The notes beneath the pieces were generated by a model. The model searched no databases and was not told the DNA's origin. It saw only the letters and a list, made by a program, of their open reading frames with translations. Both the position numbers and the translations under genes were made by a program. Of a DNA stretch of 64,000 bases, positions 16,499-25,471 are shown in pieces. The DNA is from Aestuariibius insulae (GTDB lineage Bacteria; Pseudomonadota; Alphaproteobacteria; Rhodobacterales; Rhodobacteraceae). The stretch is taken from positions 496,001 through 560,000 of the forward strand of contig NZ_JBFONW020000002.1 of NCBI RefSeq assembly GCF_040783535.2, in the 5' to 3' direction. Position 1 is the first letter of the stretch. The number at the start of each line of letters is the position of its first letter.

Positions 16499-17486
16499 GG
16501 TGCAGCTGACCGGCGTGAGCAAACGCTTCGGCCGCGAGATCGGCGTCGAAGATCTGACCATGACCGTGGCCGACGGCTCCTTCGTCGTCCTGCTCGGCCC
16601 CACTGGCGCGGGTAAGACCACCACCCTGCGCCTAATTTCGGGCCTTGAAAAGGCCGATGCAGGCGATATCCGCATCGGCGGCCAGCTCGTGACCAACCTC
16701 ACCCCGGCGCAGCGCGACGTGGCGATGGTCTTCCAGCAATACTCGCTCTATCCGCATCTCACGGTCCGGGAAAATCTCGCCTTTCCCTTAAAATCCCCGA
16801 TCCTCAGGACCCCCGAGGACGAGATTGCGCGAAAGGTCACCGAGATCGCCGAGGTCCTGCGCATCCCGCACAAGCTCGACAACAAGGCCACCGCGCTTTC
16901 GGGCGGCGAGATGCAGCGCGTCTCGATCGGCCGTGCGCTGGTGCGCGATCCGCAGGTCTACCTGATGGACGAGCCGCTCAGCTCGCTCGACGCCAAGCTG
17001 CGCAGCGATCTTCGGATCGAGCTCAAGCGCATCCAGGCGGACCTGGGCGCGACGCTGCTCTATGTCACCCACGACCAGATTGAGGCGATGACGATGGCCA
17101 CCCAGATCGGCGTTCTGGACAACGGGCGGCTGGTACAATTCGGCACCCCGCGCGAGATCTACGAGAACCCGGTCAGCCTTTATGTCGCCAGCCGCCTCGG
17201 CCTGCCTCGGATCAACACGCTGCCTGCGGAAATGTTCGGCGGCGCCCCCTCTGGAGCCGCCACGATCGGGCTCCGGCCCGAACATATCGAACATGGCGCG
17301 GGCAAACCCTCGCAGGTCGTGCGGGTCGAGCATCTGGGCGATCAGACCCGTCTGCACCTGACCCTCGACGGGCACGACATCATCACGCTGACCGATCCGC
17401 ATACGCCCCTGAAGGGCGGAGAGACTGTCGCGATCCAACCGCGCGATGCGCTTTACTTCGATGCCGCCGGTACCCGCATCGCCTGA
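16491..17486 (+). CDS. ABC transporter ATPase 2 (UgpC/MalK-like)
   Basis: 331 residues from the ATG at 16491, inside the end of the first ATPase gene. Walker A GPTGAGKT, Q-loop FQQYSLYPHLTVREN, signature LSGGEMQRVSIGRALVRDP, Walker B LMDEPLSSLDAKLR and H-loop VTHDQIEAMT are intact. The C-terminal regulatory domain is shorter than in ATPase 1. Two non-identical intact ATPases point to a heterodimeric motor, not to redundancy. Confidence 0.9.
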   Translation: MAEVQLTGVSKRFGREIGVEDLTMTVADGSFVVLLGPTGAGKTTTLRLISGLEKADAGDIRIGGQLVTNLTPAQRDVAMVFQQYSLYPHLTVRENLAFPLKSPILRTPEDEIARKVTEIAEVLRIPHKLDNKATALSGGEMQRVSIGRALVRDPQVYLMDEPLSSLDAKLRSDLRIELKRIQADLGATLLYVTHDQIEAMTMATQIGVLDNGRLVQFGTPREIYENPVSLYVASRLGLPRINTLPAEMFGGAPSGAATIGLRPEHIEHGAGKPSQVVRVEHLGDQTRLHLTLDGHDIITLTDPHTPLKGGETVAIQPRDALYFDAAGTRIA

Positions 17487-17498
17487 AGGAGATCCCCC

Positions 17499-19112
17499 AT
17501 GACCCAGTTCATCAACAGCCGCGAGACGTTGGTCACCGAAGCCATCGACGGGATGCTGCGCGCGGGCGGAGAGAGCCTCGCCCGGGTCGACGGCTATCCA
17601 CATATCAAGGTGGTCGTCCGCTCTGACTGGGACCGCTCCAAGGTCGCGCTCGTCTCAGGCGGCGGCTCGGGGCACGAGCCCTCCCATGCAGGCTTCGTCG
17701 GGCGCGGCATGCTGACGGCGGCGGTCTGCGGCGATGTCTTCGCTTCGCCTTCGGTTGATGCGGTGCTGGCGGGCATCCTCGCGGTGACCGGCAAGGCGGG
17801 CTGCCTCCTGATCGTCAAGAACTATACCGGCGACCGCCTGAACTTCGGGCTGGCAGCCGAGCGCGCCCGCGCCTTCGGTCTCAAGGTCGAGATGGTCGTC
17901 GTCGATGACGACATCGCCTTGCCCGATCTGCCGCAGGCGCGCGGCGTCGCTGGCACGCTCTTCGTCCACAAGATCGCAGGCGCCATGGCAGAGGACGGCG
18001 CCGATCTGGAAACCATCGCCAAAGCTGCGCAGAATGTGATCGACAAAGTTGTCTCCATCGGCATGTCGCTCGACACATGCACCGTTCCCGGCTCCGAAAG
18101 GGAAGCGCGCATCCCCAAAGGGAAGGCCGAGCTAGGCCTCGGTATCCACGGCGAGCCGGGCGTCGAGCAGGTCGAGTTTACAACCGCCAAGGACGCGATG
18201 GCGCAGGTGGTCGACAAACTCGCCCCCAAGGTCGGCGCAGGCCCGCATGTGGCGCTTCTCAACAACCTCGGCGGCGCCACCCCTCTCGAGATGTCCATCC
18301 TCGCCCAGGAACTCACGCAAAGCGCTCTCGGAGACCGGATCACCATGATGGTCGGGCCTGCTCCTTTGATGACCTCGCTCGATATGCGCGGATTTTCTGT
18401 GTCCCTTTTGCCTTTGGATGGAACCGAGGTCCAGCTCACCGCAGACGTCGCACCGCAAGCCTGGCCGGGATGCATGCCGGTCAAAGAGCCAAAGATCCTT
18501 CCCCTGCCCGACGGTCTCTCTCCCATTCAGCCGATGCCGTCACAGAATGCCGAAACCCGCGCCTTCATCGAACGGTGCTGCGATATCCTGATCGCGCAGG
18601 AGGCCGATCTGAACGCGCTCGACGCCAAATCCGGCGACGGCGACACGGGCAGCACGCTCTCCACCGCCGCACGGGCGCTCAAGGATGCACTGGACCGGAT
18701 GCCGCTGGCAGATCTGACGCAGCTTTACCGCGCCATCGGCCTCGAACTCAGCCAGACGATGGGCGGCTCTTCGGGTGTTCTGCTCGCCATCTTCTTCACC
18801 GCCGCCGGAGACGCCTCCGCCAGCGGTCGCGACGCGGTCGGCGCGCTCAAGGCCGGGCTCGAGCGCATCATGCAGGTGGGCGGCGCGCAGCCGGGCGACC
18901 GCACGATGATCGACGCCCTCGACCCCGCCCTCGAGGCGCTGCAAGAGGACCTGCCCGCCGCCGCCAAAGCCGCCCGCGCCGGAGCCGACCACACCGCCAC
19001 AATCACCCGCGCCAAGGCCGGCCGCGCCAGCTACATCTCCGAAGAAAAACTCGCCGGCCACAACGACCCTGGAGCCGAAGCCGTCGCCCGCCTCTTCGAA
19101 GCGCTGGTCTAG
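17499..19112 (+). CDS. fused DhaK-DhaL dihydroxyacetone kinase family protein
   Basis: 537 residues, last gene of the operon, 12 bp after ATPase 2 with AAGGAGA before the ATG. The DhaK part (about 1-330) has SGGGSGHEPSHAGF (53-66) and LGLGIHGEPG (212-221), where His217 corresponds to the residue that binds the keto substrate covalently. The DhaL part (about 345-537) has SGDGDTGSTL for ADP-Mg binding. Single-chain ATP-dependent enzymes phosphorylate dihydroxyacetone, and relatives phosphorylate erythrulose or other short ketoses. It therefore predicts that catabolism here passes through a short ketose. Confidence 0.9.
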   Translation: MTQFINSRETLVTEAIDGMLRAGGESLARVDGYPHIKVVVRSDWDRSKVALVSGGGSGHEPSHAGFVGRGMLTAAVCGDVFASPSVDAVLAGILAVTGKAGCLLIVKNYTGDRLNFGLAAERARAFGLKVEMVVVDDDIALPDLPQARGVAGTLFVHKIAGAMAEDGADLETIAKAAQNVIDKVVSIGMSLDTCTVPGSEREARIPKGKAELGLGIHGEPGVEQVEFTTAKDAMAQVVDKLAPKVGAGPHVALLNNLGGATPLEMSILAQELTQSALGDRITMMVGPAPLMTSLDMRGFSVSLLPLDGTEVQLTADVAPQAWPGCMPVKEPKILPLPDGLSPIQPMPSQNAETRAFIERCCDILIAQEADLNALDAKSGDGDTGSTLSTAARALKDALDRMPLADLTQLYRAIGLELSQTMGGSSGVLLAIFFTAAGDASASGRDAVGALKAGLERIMQVGGAQPGDRTMIDALDPALEALQEDLPAAAKAARAGADHTATITRAKAGRASYISEEKLAGHNDPGAEAVARLFEALV

Positions 19113-19242
19113 GGGGAACCTATTTTCTCAGATCTAATATCCCGCCTGTCGAAAGGCCTACAAGTCGAAGACGGCGAAGGTCTGGAATCGAGCCCAAAAT
19201 GACGGATGCTACATTGCAAACGAATGGCCGCTTTCAGAGGGG

Positions 19243-20157
19243 CTAAAACGCGTCATCCGGCAATTCTACAAAGTCAATCAAGCCTTCGCGCGAAATAGCG
19301 GGGTGGTAGTTCTTAGCTTTGGAATAGGTCGTAAAATCTTCGCCAGACTCATACAAAAATCGAAGTCCTGCTAAAATCGGGGCGCGAGTGCTTTTGGGAA
19401 GGTCGTTGTAATCAGTCGCCAAGTTGCTCCAACGAAACTCAAACCAGCCAACGTTGTCTCTACCTTGTATCGCATTTGCCAAAAGCAATGCAGTGCAAGG
19501 CACAAAGCCAGGCGTTGATTGCACGTGCGATACGAGTTCGACAACTTCGCTTGGATACCAGAGCTCATCTTTCTGGAACAGACATGTTTCCGAGGATAAC
19601 ACATCCTTCAAAGCTTGTAGGTGCTGATCGGTATCATGACCGTAATCCGCAGCAGCAATGCTCTGTTGCGTCGGCTCGTCCATTGTCCGAGCAATCTCAC
19701 ATAATTTAGGCAGTATTTGTTCTCTTTTGCGTGTTAGTCTGGTTTCATTGTGCAAGAAGTACTCAATTGGCTTACGATCATAAGAGAGGTCGTCGAGAGC
19801 GTCCAAACCGCGCAATATTGCCGAGCACAAAGGCCGAGATGAGGCGCGAATTCTCTCTACCGCGATATCGGCAAAATCTCTTGTGTGGCCGTTCCAACGA
19901 CCTTTTTGAAGATCATTGGCTAAGATCATGGCAACTGCGATGTCTGCTCCCTCTAGGGAGTCTAAAGCTATGGCAGCAAGCTGTTCAAAACACTTTGCGT
20001 CAGCCTCATCCTCAAAACGACACGACTGTTTCCGGACGATCCTTGGAAAGTCTTGTCCGCCGAATTGAACAAGCACCATATCGTCTTGAGCTTGCAGCAA
20101 CCAATTCAGGTCAAATGCAGCTTGCGCCTGTCGAAACCGTAAGTTCAAACGATCCAT
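19243..20157 (-). CDS. orphan hypothetical protein, lower GC
   Basis: 304 residues, MDRLNLRFRQAQAAFDLNWL... to ...LIDFVELPDDAF. Mostly acidic and helical, without a signal peptide or membrane segment. No family or catalytic motif recognised. Its DNA is clearly poorer in GC than the flanking dhaKL and queA regions and uses codons such as TTA, AGA and ATA that are rare in neighbours, which suggests acquisition. No good Shine-Dalgarno sequence precedes the ATG at 20157, so the start is uncertain. About 150 bp without a gene separate it from queA. Confidence 0.6.
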   Translation of the reverse strand: MDRLNLRFRQAQAAFDLNWLLQAQDDMVLVQFGGQDFPRIVRKQSCRFEDEADAKCFEQLAAIALDSLEGADIAVAMILANDLQKGRWNGHTRDFADIAVERIRASSRPLCSAILRGLDALDDLSYDRKPIEYFLHNETRLTRKREQILPKLCEIARTMDEPTQQSIAAADYGHDTDQHLQALKDVLSSETCLFQKDELWYPSEVVELVSHVQSTPGFVPCTALLLANAIQGRDNVGWFEFRWSNLATDYNDLPKSTRAPILAGLRFLYESGEDFTTYSKAKNYHPAISREGLIDFVELPDDAF

Positions 20158-20310
20158 GCGCGAAAGCTAGCCTAGTCGGATGACTATTTCATAGCACTGG
20201 ATGCTCGTGCTAACAAAAAAGGAAGCGGCCCTTTGCGTTGACAATGTGAATGGTGACAAAGTTCCGCATAGCAGTAACTGTGCCATGCAGTACTTGCGTC
20301 ACCCTCCACC

Positions 20311-21357
20311 CTACGGCAACAACAGCGACGCATCCCCATAGCTGAAGAACCGGTAGCGCTCGGCGATCGCATGGGCATAGATCGCCCGGATCCGGTCAGG
20401 ACCCATCAGCGCCGAGACCAGCATCATCAGCGTCGACTTCGGCAGGTGAAAGTTCGTCATCAGCCCGTCTGTGATCCGAAACTCAAAGCCAGGCGTGATG
20501 AAAATATCGGTCTCGCCTATCCACGGACGCAAGGTCCCGCCCTGCCCCGCCGTCTCGATCAGGCGCAGCGCCGTCGTGCCCACAGGAAGGATCCGGCCGC
20601 CAGCCGCGCGGGTCGCCTCAATCTGGGCGGCGGCCTCCGCACTGACCTCGCCCCATTCGGCATGCATCTTATGATCGGCGATATCGTCCACTTTCACCGG
20701 CAGGAACGTTCCTGCCCCCACATGCAGCGTCACATGGGTGAACTCCACGCCCCGCTCCCTTAGCGCGTCCAACAGCGCGTCGTCGAAATGCAGCGATGCG
20801 GTCGGCGCAGCCACCGCCCCCTGCCGGGCGGCCCAGACCGTCTGATAATCCGTCCGGTCCTGCGCATCCGCTGGCCGCTTGGCGGCGATGTAAGGCGGCA
20901 GCGGCATGGCGCCCGCTTCTGCCAAAGCGGCGTCGAAATCGTCCCCGTTCAGCGAGAACCGCAGCCGCGCCTGCCCTTCCGATCGCCCGTCAACCTCAGC
21001 CGACAAAGCCTCGGTAAACCGGATCACCTCCCCGTCCCGGACCTTCTTCAAAGGCTTGACCAGCGCCGTCCAACTCCCGTCGGCGGCAGGCGCAAGCAGC
21101 GTCACCTCGATCCGCGCCTCCACCGGCCCCTGAGCGCTGTCTCGCGCCCGAACCCCGGACAGCCGTGCCGGGATCACCTTGGTATCGTTCAGCACCAACC
21201 GATCCCCAGGCCGCAGAATCTGTGGCAAATCAGACACCACGCGATCCGCGATCCCGCCGCCCTCTGCCAGCAGCAGCCGCGCCGAAGAGCGGGGCTTAGC
21301 GGGGCGGGTGGCGATCAGGTCATCGGGAAGGTCGAAATCAAAATCGCTTAGCTTCAC
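20311..21357 (-). CDS. queA: tRNA preQ1(34) S-adenosylmethionine ribosyltransferase-isomerase
   Basis: 348 residues. QueA transfers and isomerises the ribosyl group of SAM onto preQ1 in the tRNA wobble position to give epoxyqueuosine. Family blocks are clear: LSDFDFDLPDDLIATRPAKPR at the start, DRLVLNDTKVIPARL, AAPTASLHFDDALLDAL, VTLHVGAGTFLPV and GLMTNFHLPKSTLMMLVSAL. The ATG overlaps the end of the AsmA-like gene by 4 nt (ATGA), so the two are probably co-transcribed. Confidence 0.95.
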   Translation of the reverse strand: MKLSDFDFDLPDDLIATRPAKPRSSARLLLAEGGGIADRVVSDLPQILRPGDRLVLNDTKVIPARLSGVRARDSAQGPVEARIEVTLLAPAADGSWTALVKPLKKVRDGEVIRFTEALSAEVDGRSEGQARLRFSLNGDDFDAALAEAGAMPLPPYIAAKRPADAQDRTDYQTVWAARQGAVAAPTASLHFDDALLDALRERGVEFTHVTLHVGAGTFLPVKVDDIADHKMHAEWGEVSAEAAAQIEATRAAGGRILPVGTTALRLIETAGQGGTLRPWIGETDIFITPGFEFRITDGLMTNFHLPKSTLMMLVSALMGPDRIRAIYAHAIAERYRFFSYGDASLLLP

Positions 21358-24300
21358 TGGGTCAAATCCGGGGCTGGGCGCCGGAAAATCTCGCGGAACA
21401 TGCCGGGCGTCAACGCCGAAAGCGGATTGACAGATACCTGCGGCTGCGCCGGGGTGCCCGCCAGGTTGAAGTTCATCCCAAAAAGCCCCTCGCCCCGCCG
21501 GGTCAACGCCGCCCCGATCCCGTTCACCAGATAAAACGGAGAGGCCACGCCCTGAAAGTTCATCTGCTTGTTCGCCAGCCCATAGACGCCGTCCAGCGAC
21601 ACGCCGAGCGACGGCCCAATGGCCGACGCCTCCGCTACGATCAGCTGGTTCGGCGTCAGGCGAAACCGCGAGCGGACCTCCGAAAAAAGGAGCCCATTGC
21701 CATCGAGCTGCTGGATCAGCCCGATTACGGAAATCGCATCGACCAAAGCCGCGACCGAGGGTGCATCCCGCAGCCGGATCTCATTGATGGCAAGCTGACC
21801 ATCATAGCTCCCGCGCGCGCCCGTCGGCACGAGCACCAGATCGAGCGACCCCTTCCGTGCGCCCGGTGCCAGCTGCGCCGCCCGCAGAACCTTGCCCGCA
21901 TTGTCCGACCGGATCCGGACCGCCGTGCCGCCGTTGCGCGGCCCGAGCGTTCCGGTCACGTCCGCGCTGCCGTTAACCTTGCCGCTGAACCGTCCCGACA
22001 GCCCGCCAGTACTGTCCAGCTCGGCCCGGAAGTCTCGCAGAGCAATCGTATTCGTAACCGTCAGCCGGTCGAGAGCCGCGGTGATCGGCGCGCCGCCACT
22101 GCCGCTTGAGGCGCCGAATTGAGGCAGGTTGCGCAGATCCAGCGACCCGCCCCGGATCGTCACCGCAGGCGCACGCCCTGCGCCGCGCCCGGTCAGCGTC
22201 ACCGGCGCGTCAAGCCACCCTCCCGCACGCAGCCGCGAAAGGCTCAACCGCTCCAGCCCGCCGCCTGACAGTGTCAGCGTTCCCGCCGCATCGAGGCCCG
22301 GCGCGGTCAGCGACAGCCCGTCAATGACAGGCGTCGACGCCAGCGTGCCGGAAATCTCGAACCGGCCCGTCTGTCCGGGCGATTTGGTCCAGCCCAAAGG
22401 TGGCACGGATAATCGCAGGCCCGCCAGATCCGAGGTCAGCCGGAACCGGGGCGCCGCGCCTTTCGGCAGATCCAGCCGCACCTGCCCCTGCCCCAGCCCG
22501 CCAAGCGTGCCGCGCGGCAGGCCGATCCCGAACGCATCGAGCGTCTGTTGCGACAGGGCGAGCTGCCCTTCGACCGACGGGACCCCGCCGGAAGTAAAAG
22601 GCTGCGCGTAGGTGAGCGTGGCGGCGGCCCCATCGATCCGCACAGGCCCGCTGACCTCCAGACCGCCCCTATCCGCATCGACCGACAACCGTTCGGCTGT
22701 GATGATCCGGTTGGGCACCAGAACACCCGACGAGACATCCTCGACCGTGGCCGTCGTCGCGAAGGAAACATCGTCGATCGTCAGTCCCTTCTTGATCGGA
22801 AGATCCAGCCGGGTCTCGGCCCGGGCCCGGCCTTCGCCAAGGGCAACCGGGCGTCCGGCCTTCGCAAGAAAGCCCAGCGGCGGCTGATCGAGCAGCGACA
22901 GCGTTGCCGTCAGGGGGCCATCGGTGCGCAGAATAGCCGTCGCGGGGGCAGGCTTGAGCCGCATGTCGGGGATCGCGAAGGTCGATCCTGCCACCGACAG
23001 AACGCCTCCCTCGGGAGGCCGAATAACGCCTGCATCGACAGCGACCTGCAATCCGTCCTCCTGAAGCGTGAGGAAACCTTCCCCCTCCTCGACCGGAGGC
23101 AGCCCCTTGACGACACGGACCCTGGCATCCGACAGCCGCGCGCTCACCGCATAGCGCAGCGGTTCGGACTGACGCAGCCGCAATCCTGCGGAGACATCGG
23201 TCAGCGTTCCCGCTTCGATATTGTTGACGATCCAGCGCCGCGTGCCGGGTTTGAACGCGGGGGGCCACAGCGCCTTGACGGTCTCGGTCTGCGTCGCTTC
23301 GACCTCGGCATCGACCGCCACAGCCCATCCCGTCCCGTCCGCCGTGACATCTCCGGAGGCGCGAGCCGTGCCCGCTGGTCCCACCAGCGTCATTTGCCCC
23401 AGCTCCAGCCGGAACGGATCGAGCGACAGGCGCAGATCGGCGACCCCGCTCGAGATCCGGACCGGATCCGCGAACAGACCCGCCGGATTGGCATTCAGCC
23501 CGCCAAGATTGATCTGCGTGAGAAACGTCTTCGGCAGACCGTTCTCGAAATCCTTCAAAAGGGCCGTTCCCGTCGCATCGATATCGCCCCATTCGGAGGT
23601 GACCTCGATCTGGTCGAACTCGATCCGGCCTGCCGCAGGATCAAACCGCAGATACGTCTTGGCCGCATCGAACCGGATCGGCGTCGCTGCCCCCGGGGCA
23701 AGAGCGCCTGCGCCGATCTCCAGCGTTCCGCTGACATCCTCGACCTCACCGGCCGGGCTGAGCGACGCGCGAACCGCTCCGGTGATCGGGGCATCTATCA
23801 CCGACAGAAAAGACAAGGCCGGAGACTGACTTGCCAGATCGACGGCCGGGATACGGTCCACGGCCAGGGCGACATCGGTCTGCCGCGCGCCGCGCGGACG
23901 GGTCAGCGTCAGCCGCAACGTGCTGGCGAAGGAACGCCCCGACAAAAGCGCCAGATCCGCCGAGAGCCGCCGCCCTTCCGTCAGATCGACATCGATCCGC
24001 CCGTTATCGACGAGCCACCTGCGGTCGGACCGCTCGTCCAGATAGTTGATGACCACGCCGCGAACATTGATCTCGGTCAGGGCAGACAGCGCGCGCGCGT
24101 CCAGCACCGCATCGAGGCTATCCAGAAGATCCGGCAAACTTCGCGTCTGCGAAGCGGTGCCCTGCAGATTGTCGAAACTCACGGCCAGATCGCCTTCGGG
24201 CGCACGGCGCAGCTGAAACTCCGCTCCGATCAGATCGAGCGTCTGAACAAGTGCCGCGCTTTCCAGTAGGATCCCGCGCGGGCTGACGCCTGCTTCGAGC

Positions 24301-24818
24301 GATTGCAGCCGCGCCAGCTGTTGCCCGTCACCATCGGTCAGCGTGACATCCGACAGCCGAACAGTCGGATGAAGATCGCGCGCTATCGTCACGTATATAC
24401 TGCCGAAATCTAGGCTGCCGCTGCCTAAAACCTCAGACGCCCGTTCCGAGACCGCATCCTTGACCCAGGTGGGCGCGCGGATCTCCTGGCCCAGAAGCAA
24501 GACCGTGGCAGCGATGGCGAACGCGACCGGCAGGCCCAAAACCAAAAGCGAGACCCTCAGACAGATCCGAAGCGGCCGAAGGCACCAGCGATGCACCTGC
24601 TCGGCCCGTTCAGGCGCGCGCGATCGCCTGCGCGGCAGCGGGGCGGCCTTCGCCGGTTGATCCTGCGCGGGCAAGGGGACAGGCTCCGCCTCGGACCGCT
24701 CCGATGCCGGATCCCGCTTTGCCGCCTTGTCGGCCTCGAATTCGGAATAGGACCTGATGGATGCCTCTCTGGGTAATGGTGTCTCTGGGGCAGGCTTGCC
24801 GGATGGCTTTCTTTTCAC
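21354..24818 (-). CDS. AsmA-like / DUF3971 envelope protein
   Basis: About 1154 residues. A proline- and basic-rich cytoplasmic N-terminus (about 1-70) leads to one transmembrane helix (LRVSLLVLGLPVAFAIAATVLLLG) and then a very long beta-rich periplasmic region of AsmA/YhdP type, ending with an AsmA_2-like segment (PNQLIVAEASAIGPSLGVSLDG). Such proteins are proposed to bridge inner and outer membranes for phospholipid transport. I place the start at GTG 24818, which leaves 74 bp to the divergent bcp gene; an upstream in-frame start at 24908 would run into bcp. Confidence 0.8.
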   Translation of the reverse strand: MKRKPSGKPAPETPLPREASIRSYSEFEADKAAKRDPASERSEAEPVPLPAQDQPAKAAPLPRRRSRAPERAEQVHRWCLRPLRICLRVSLLVLGLPVAFAIAATVLLLGQEIRAPTWVKDAVSERASEVLGSGSLDFGSIYVTIARDLHPTVRLSDVTLTDGDGQQLARLQSLEAGVSPRGILLESAALVQTLDLIGAEFQLRRAPEGDLAVSFDNLQGTASQTRSLPDLLDSLDAVLDARALSALTEINVRGVVINYLDERSDRRWLVDNGRIDVDLTEGRRLSADLALLSGRSFASTLRLTLTRPRGARQTDVALAVDRIPAVDLASQSPALSFLSVIDAPITGAVRASLSPAGEVEDVSGTLEIGAGALAPGAATPIRFDAAKTYLRFDPAAGRIEFDQIEVTSEWGDIDATGTALLKDFENGLPKTFLTQINLGGLNANPAGLFADPVRISSGVADLRLSLDPFRLELGQMTLVGPAGTARASGDVTADGTGWAVAVDAEVEATQTETVKALWPPAFKPGTRRWIVNNIEAGTLTDVSAGLRLRQSEPLRYAVSARLSDARVRVVKGLPPVEEGEGFLTLQEDGLQVAVDAGVIRPPEGGVLSVAGSTFAIPDMRLKPAPATAILRTDGPLTATLSLLDQPPLGFLAKAGRPVALGEGRARAETRLDLPIKKGLTIDDVSFATTATVEDVSSGVLVPNRIITAERLSVDADRGGLEVSGPVRIDGAAATLTYAQPFTSGGVPSVEGQLALSQQTLDAFGIGLPRGTLGGLGQGQVRLDLPKGAAPRFRLTSDLAGLRLSVPPLGWTKSPGQTGRFEISGTLASTPVIDGLSLTAPGLDAAGTLTLSGGGLERLSLSRLRAGGWLDAPVTLTGRGAGRAPAVTIRGGSLDLRNLPQFGASSGSGGAPITAALDRLTVTNTIALRDFRAELDSTGGLSGRFSGKVNGSADVTGTLGPRNGGTAVRIRSDNAGKVLRAAQLAPGARKGSLDLVLVPTGARGSYDGQLAINEIRLRDAPSVAALVDAISVIGLIQQLDGNGLLFSEVRSRFRLTPNQLIVAEASAIGPSLGVSLDGVYGLANKQMNFQGVASPFYLVNGIGAALTRRGEGLFGMNFNLAGTPAQPQVSVNPLSALTPGMFREIFRRPAPDLTQ

Positions 24819-24892
24819 GCGTGGCGGACTAGAACGATTCTGACATATGACCGCACCCGGGCGGACATGCGATAACAAGGAGATGATCCCCC

Positions 24893-25363
24893 GTGACCGA
24901 TATCCCACAGACCGGTTCTGCCGCTCCCGATTTCACCCTGCCCCGCGATGGTGGAGAGGAGGTGTCGTTGAGCGATTTTCGCGGACAAAAGGTGGTCCTT
25001 TACTTCTATCCCAAAGACGACACCTCGGGCTGCACCAAGCAGGCCATCGCCTTTTCGGAGCATCTGGGCGAGTTCGAGGCGGCAGGCGCCGTGATCCTCG
25101 GGGTGAGTAAGGATAGCGTCAAAAAGCACGACAAGTTCCGCGACAAGCATGGATTGAAGGTCGCACTTCTGTCGGACGAAGAGAGCGACGTCTGCGAGCG
25201 CTACGGCGTTTGGAAGGAAAAGAGCATGTACGGCAAGACCTATATGGGCATCGAGCGTTCGACGTTCCTGATCGACGCGGAGGGTGTGCTGAGTGAAGAG
25301 TGGCGCAAGGTGAAGGTGTCGGAACATGCCGAAGCAGTGCTCGAAGCAGTCAAGGCGCTGTGA
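24893..25363 (+). CDS. bcp: thioredoxin-dependent thiol peroxidase (Bcp/PrxQ)
   Basis: 156 residues from a GTG start with AAGGAG 9-10 nt upstream. It reduces hydrogen peroxide and organic hydroperoxides. The peroxidatic Cys is Cys47 in KDDTSGCTKQA. The resolving Cys of E. coli Bcp, five residues further on, is missing (Ile here); the only other candidate is Cys101 in SDVCERYGVW. So it is a 1-Cys or an atypical 2-Cys member. It is divergent from the AsmA-like gene. Confidence 0.85.
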   Translation: MTDIPQTGSAAPDFTLPRDGGEEVSLSDFRGQKVVLYFYPKDDTSGCTKQAIAFSEHLGEFEAAGAVILGVSKDSVKKHDKFRDKHGLKVALLSDEESDVCERYGVWKEKSMYGKTYMGIERSTFLIDAEGVLSEEWRKVKVSEHAEAVLEAVKAL

Positions 25364-25415
25364 CCGAAATGCGCGCCTGCGGCGCATATGATGCTTTTGC
25401 GCCTCCGGCGCGCGG

Positions 25416-25466
25416 CCAAGGGGCGCTGCCCCTTGGATCCCCGAGGTATTGTTCGGCAAGATGAGA
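25416..25466 (+). repeat. interspersed GC-rich repeat, copy B
   Basis: Inverted block CCAAGGGGCGCTGCCCCTTGG, then ATCCCCGAGGTATT and GTTCGGCAAGATGAGAA, parallel to copy A. It ends about 5 nt before the DUF455 start codon. Just upstream, GCGCCTGCGGCGC and GCGCCTCCGGCGC form further short palindromes. Confidence 0.7.
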
Positions 25467-25471
25467 ATCTT

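Noticed and set aside
16491..17486. Second ATPase as a redundant or decaying copy
   Set aside because: All nucleotide-binding motifs are intact and it is tightly coupled to the first ATPase and the kinase; a heterodimer is more likely.
22548..24269. 573-codon plus-strand frame opposite the AsmA-like gene
   Set aside because: Arg/Gln-rich shadow of the minus-strand gene, with no ribosome-binding site or family.
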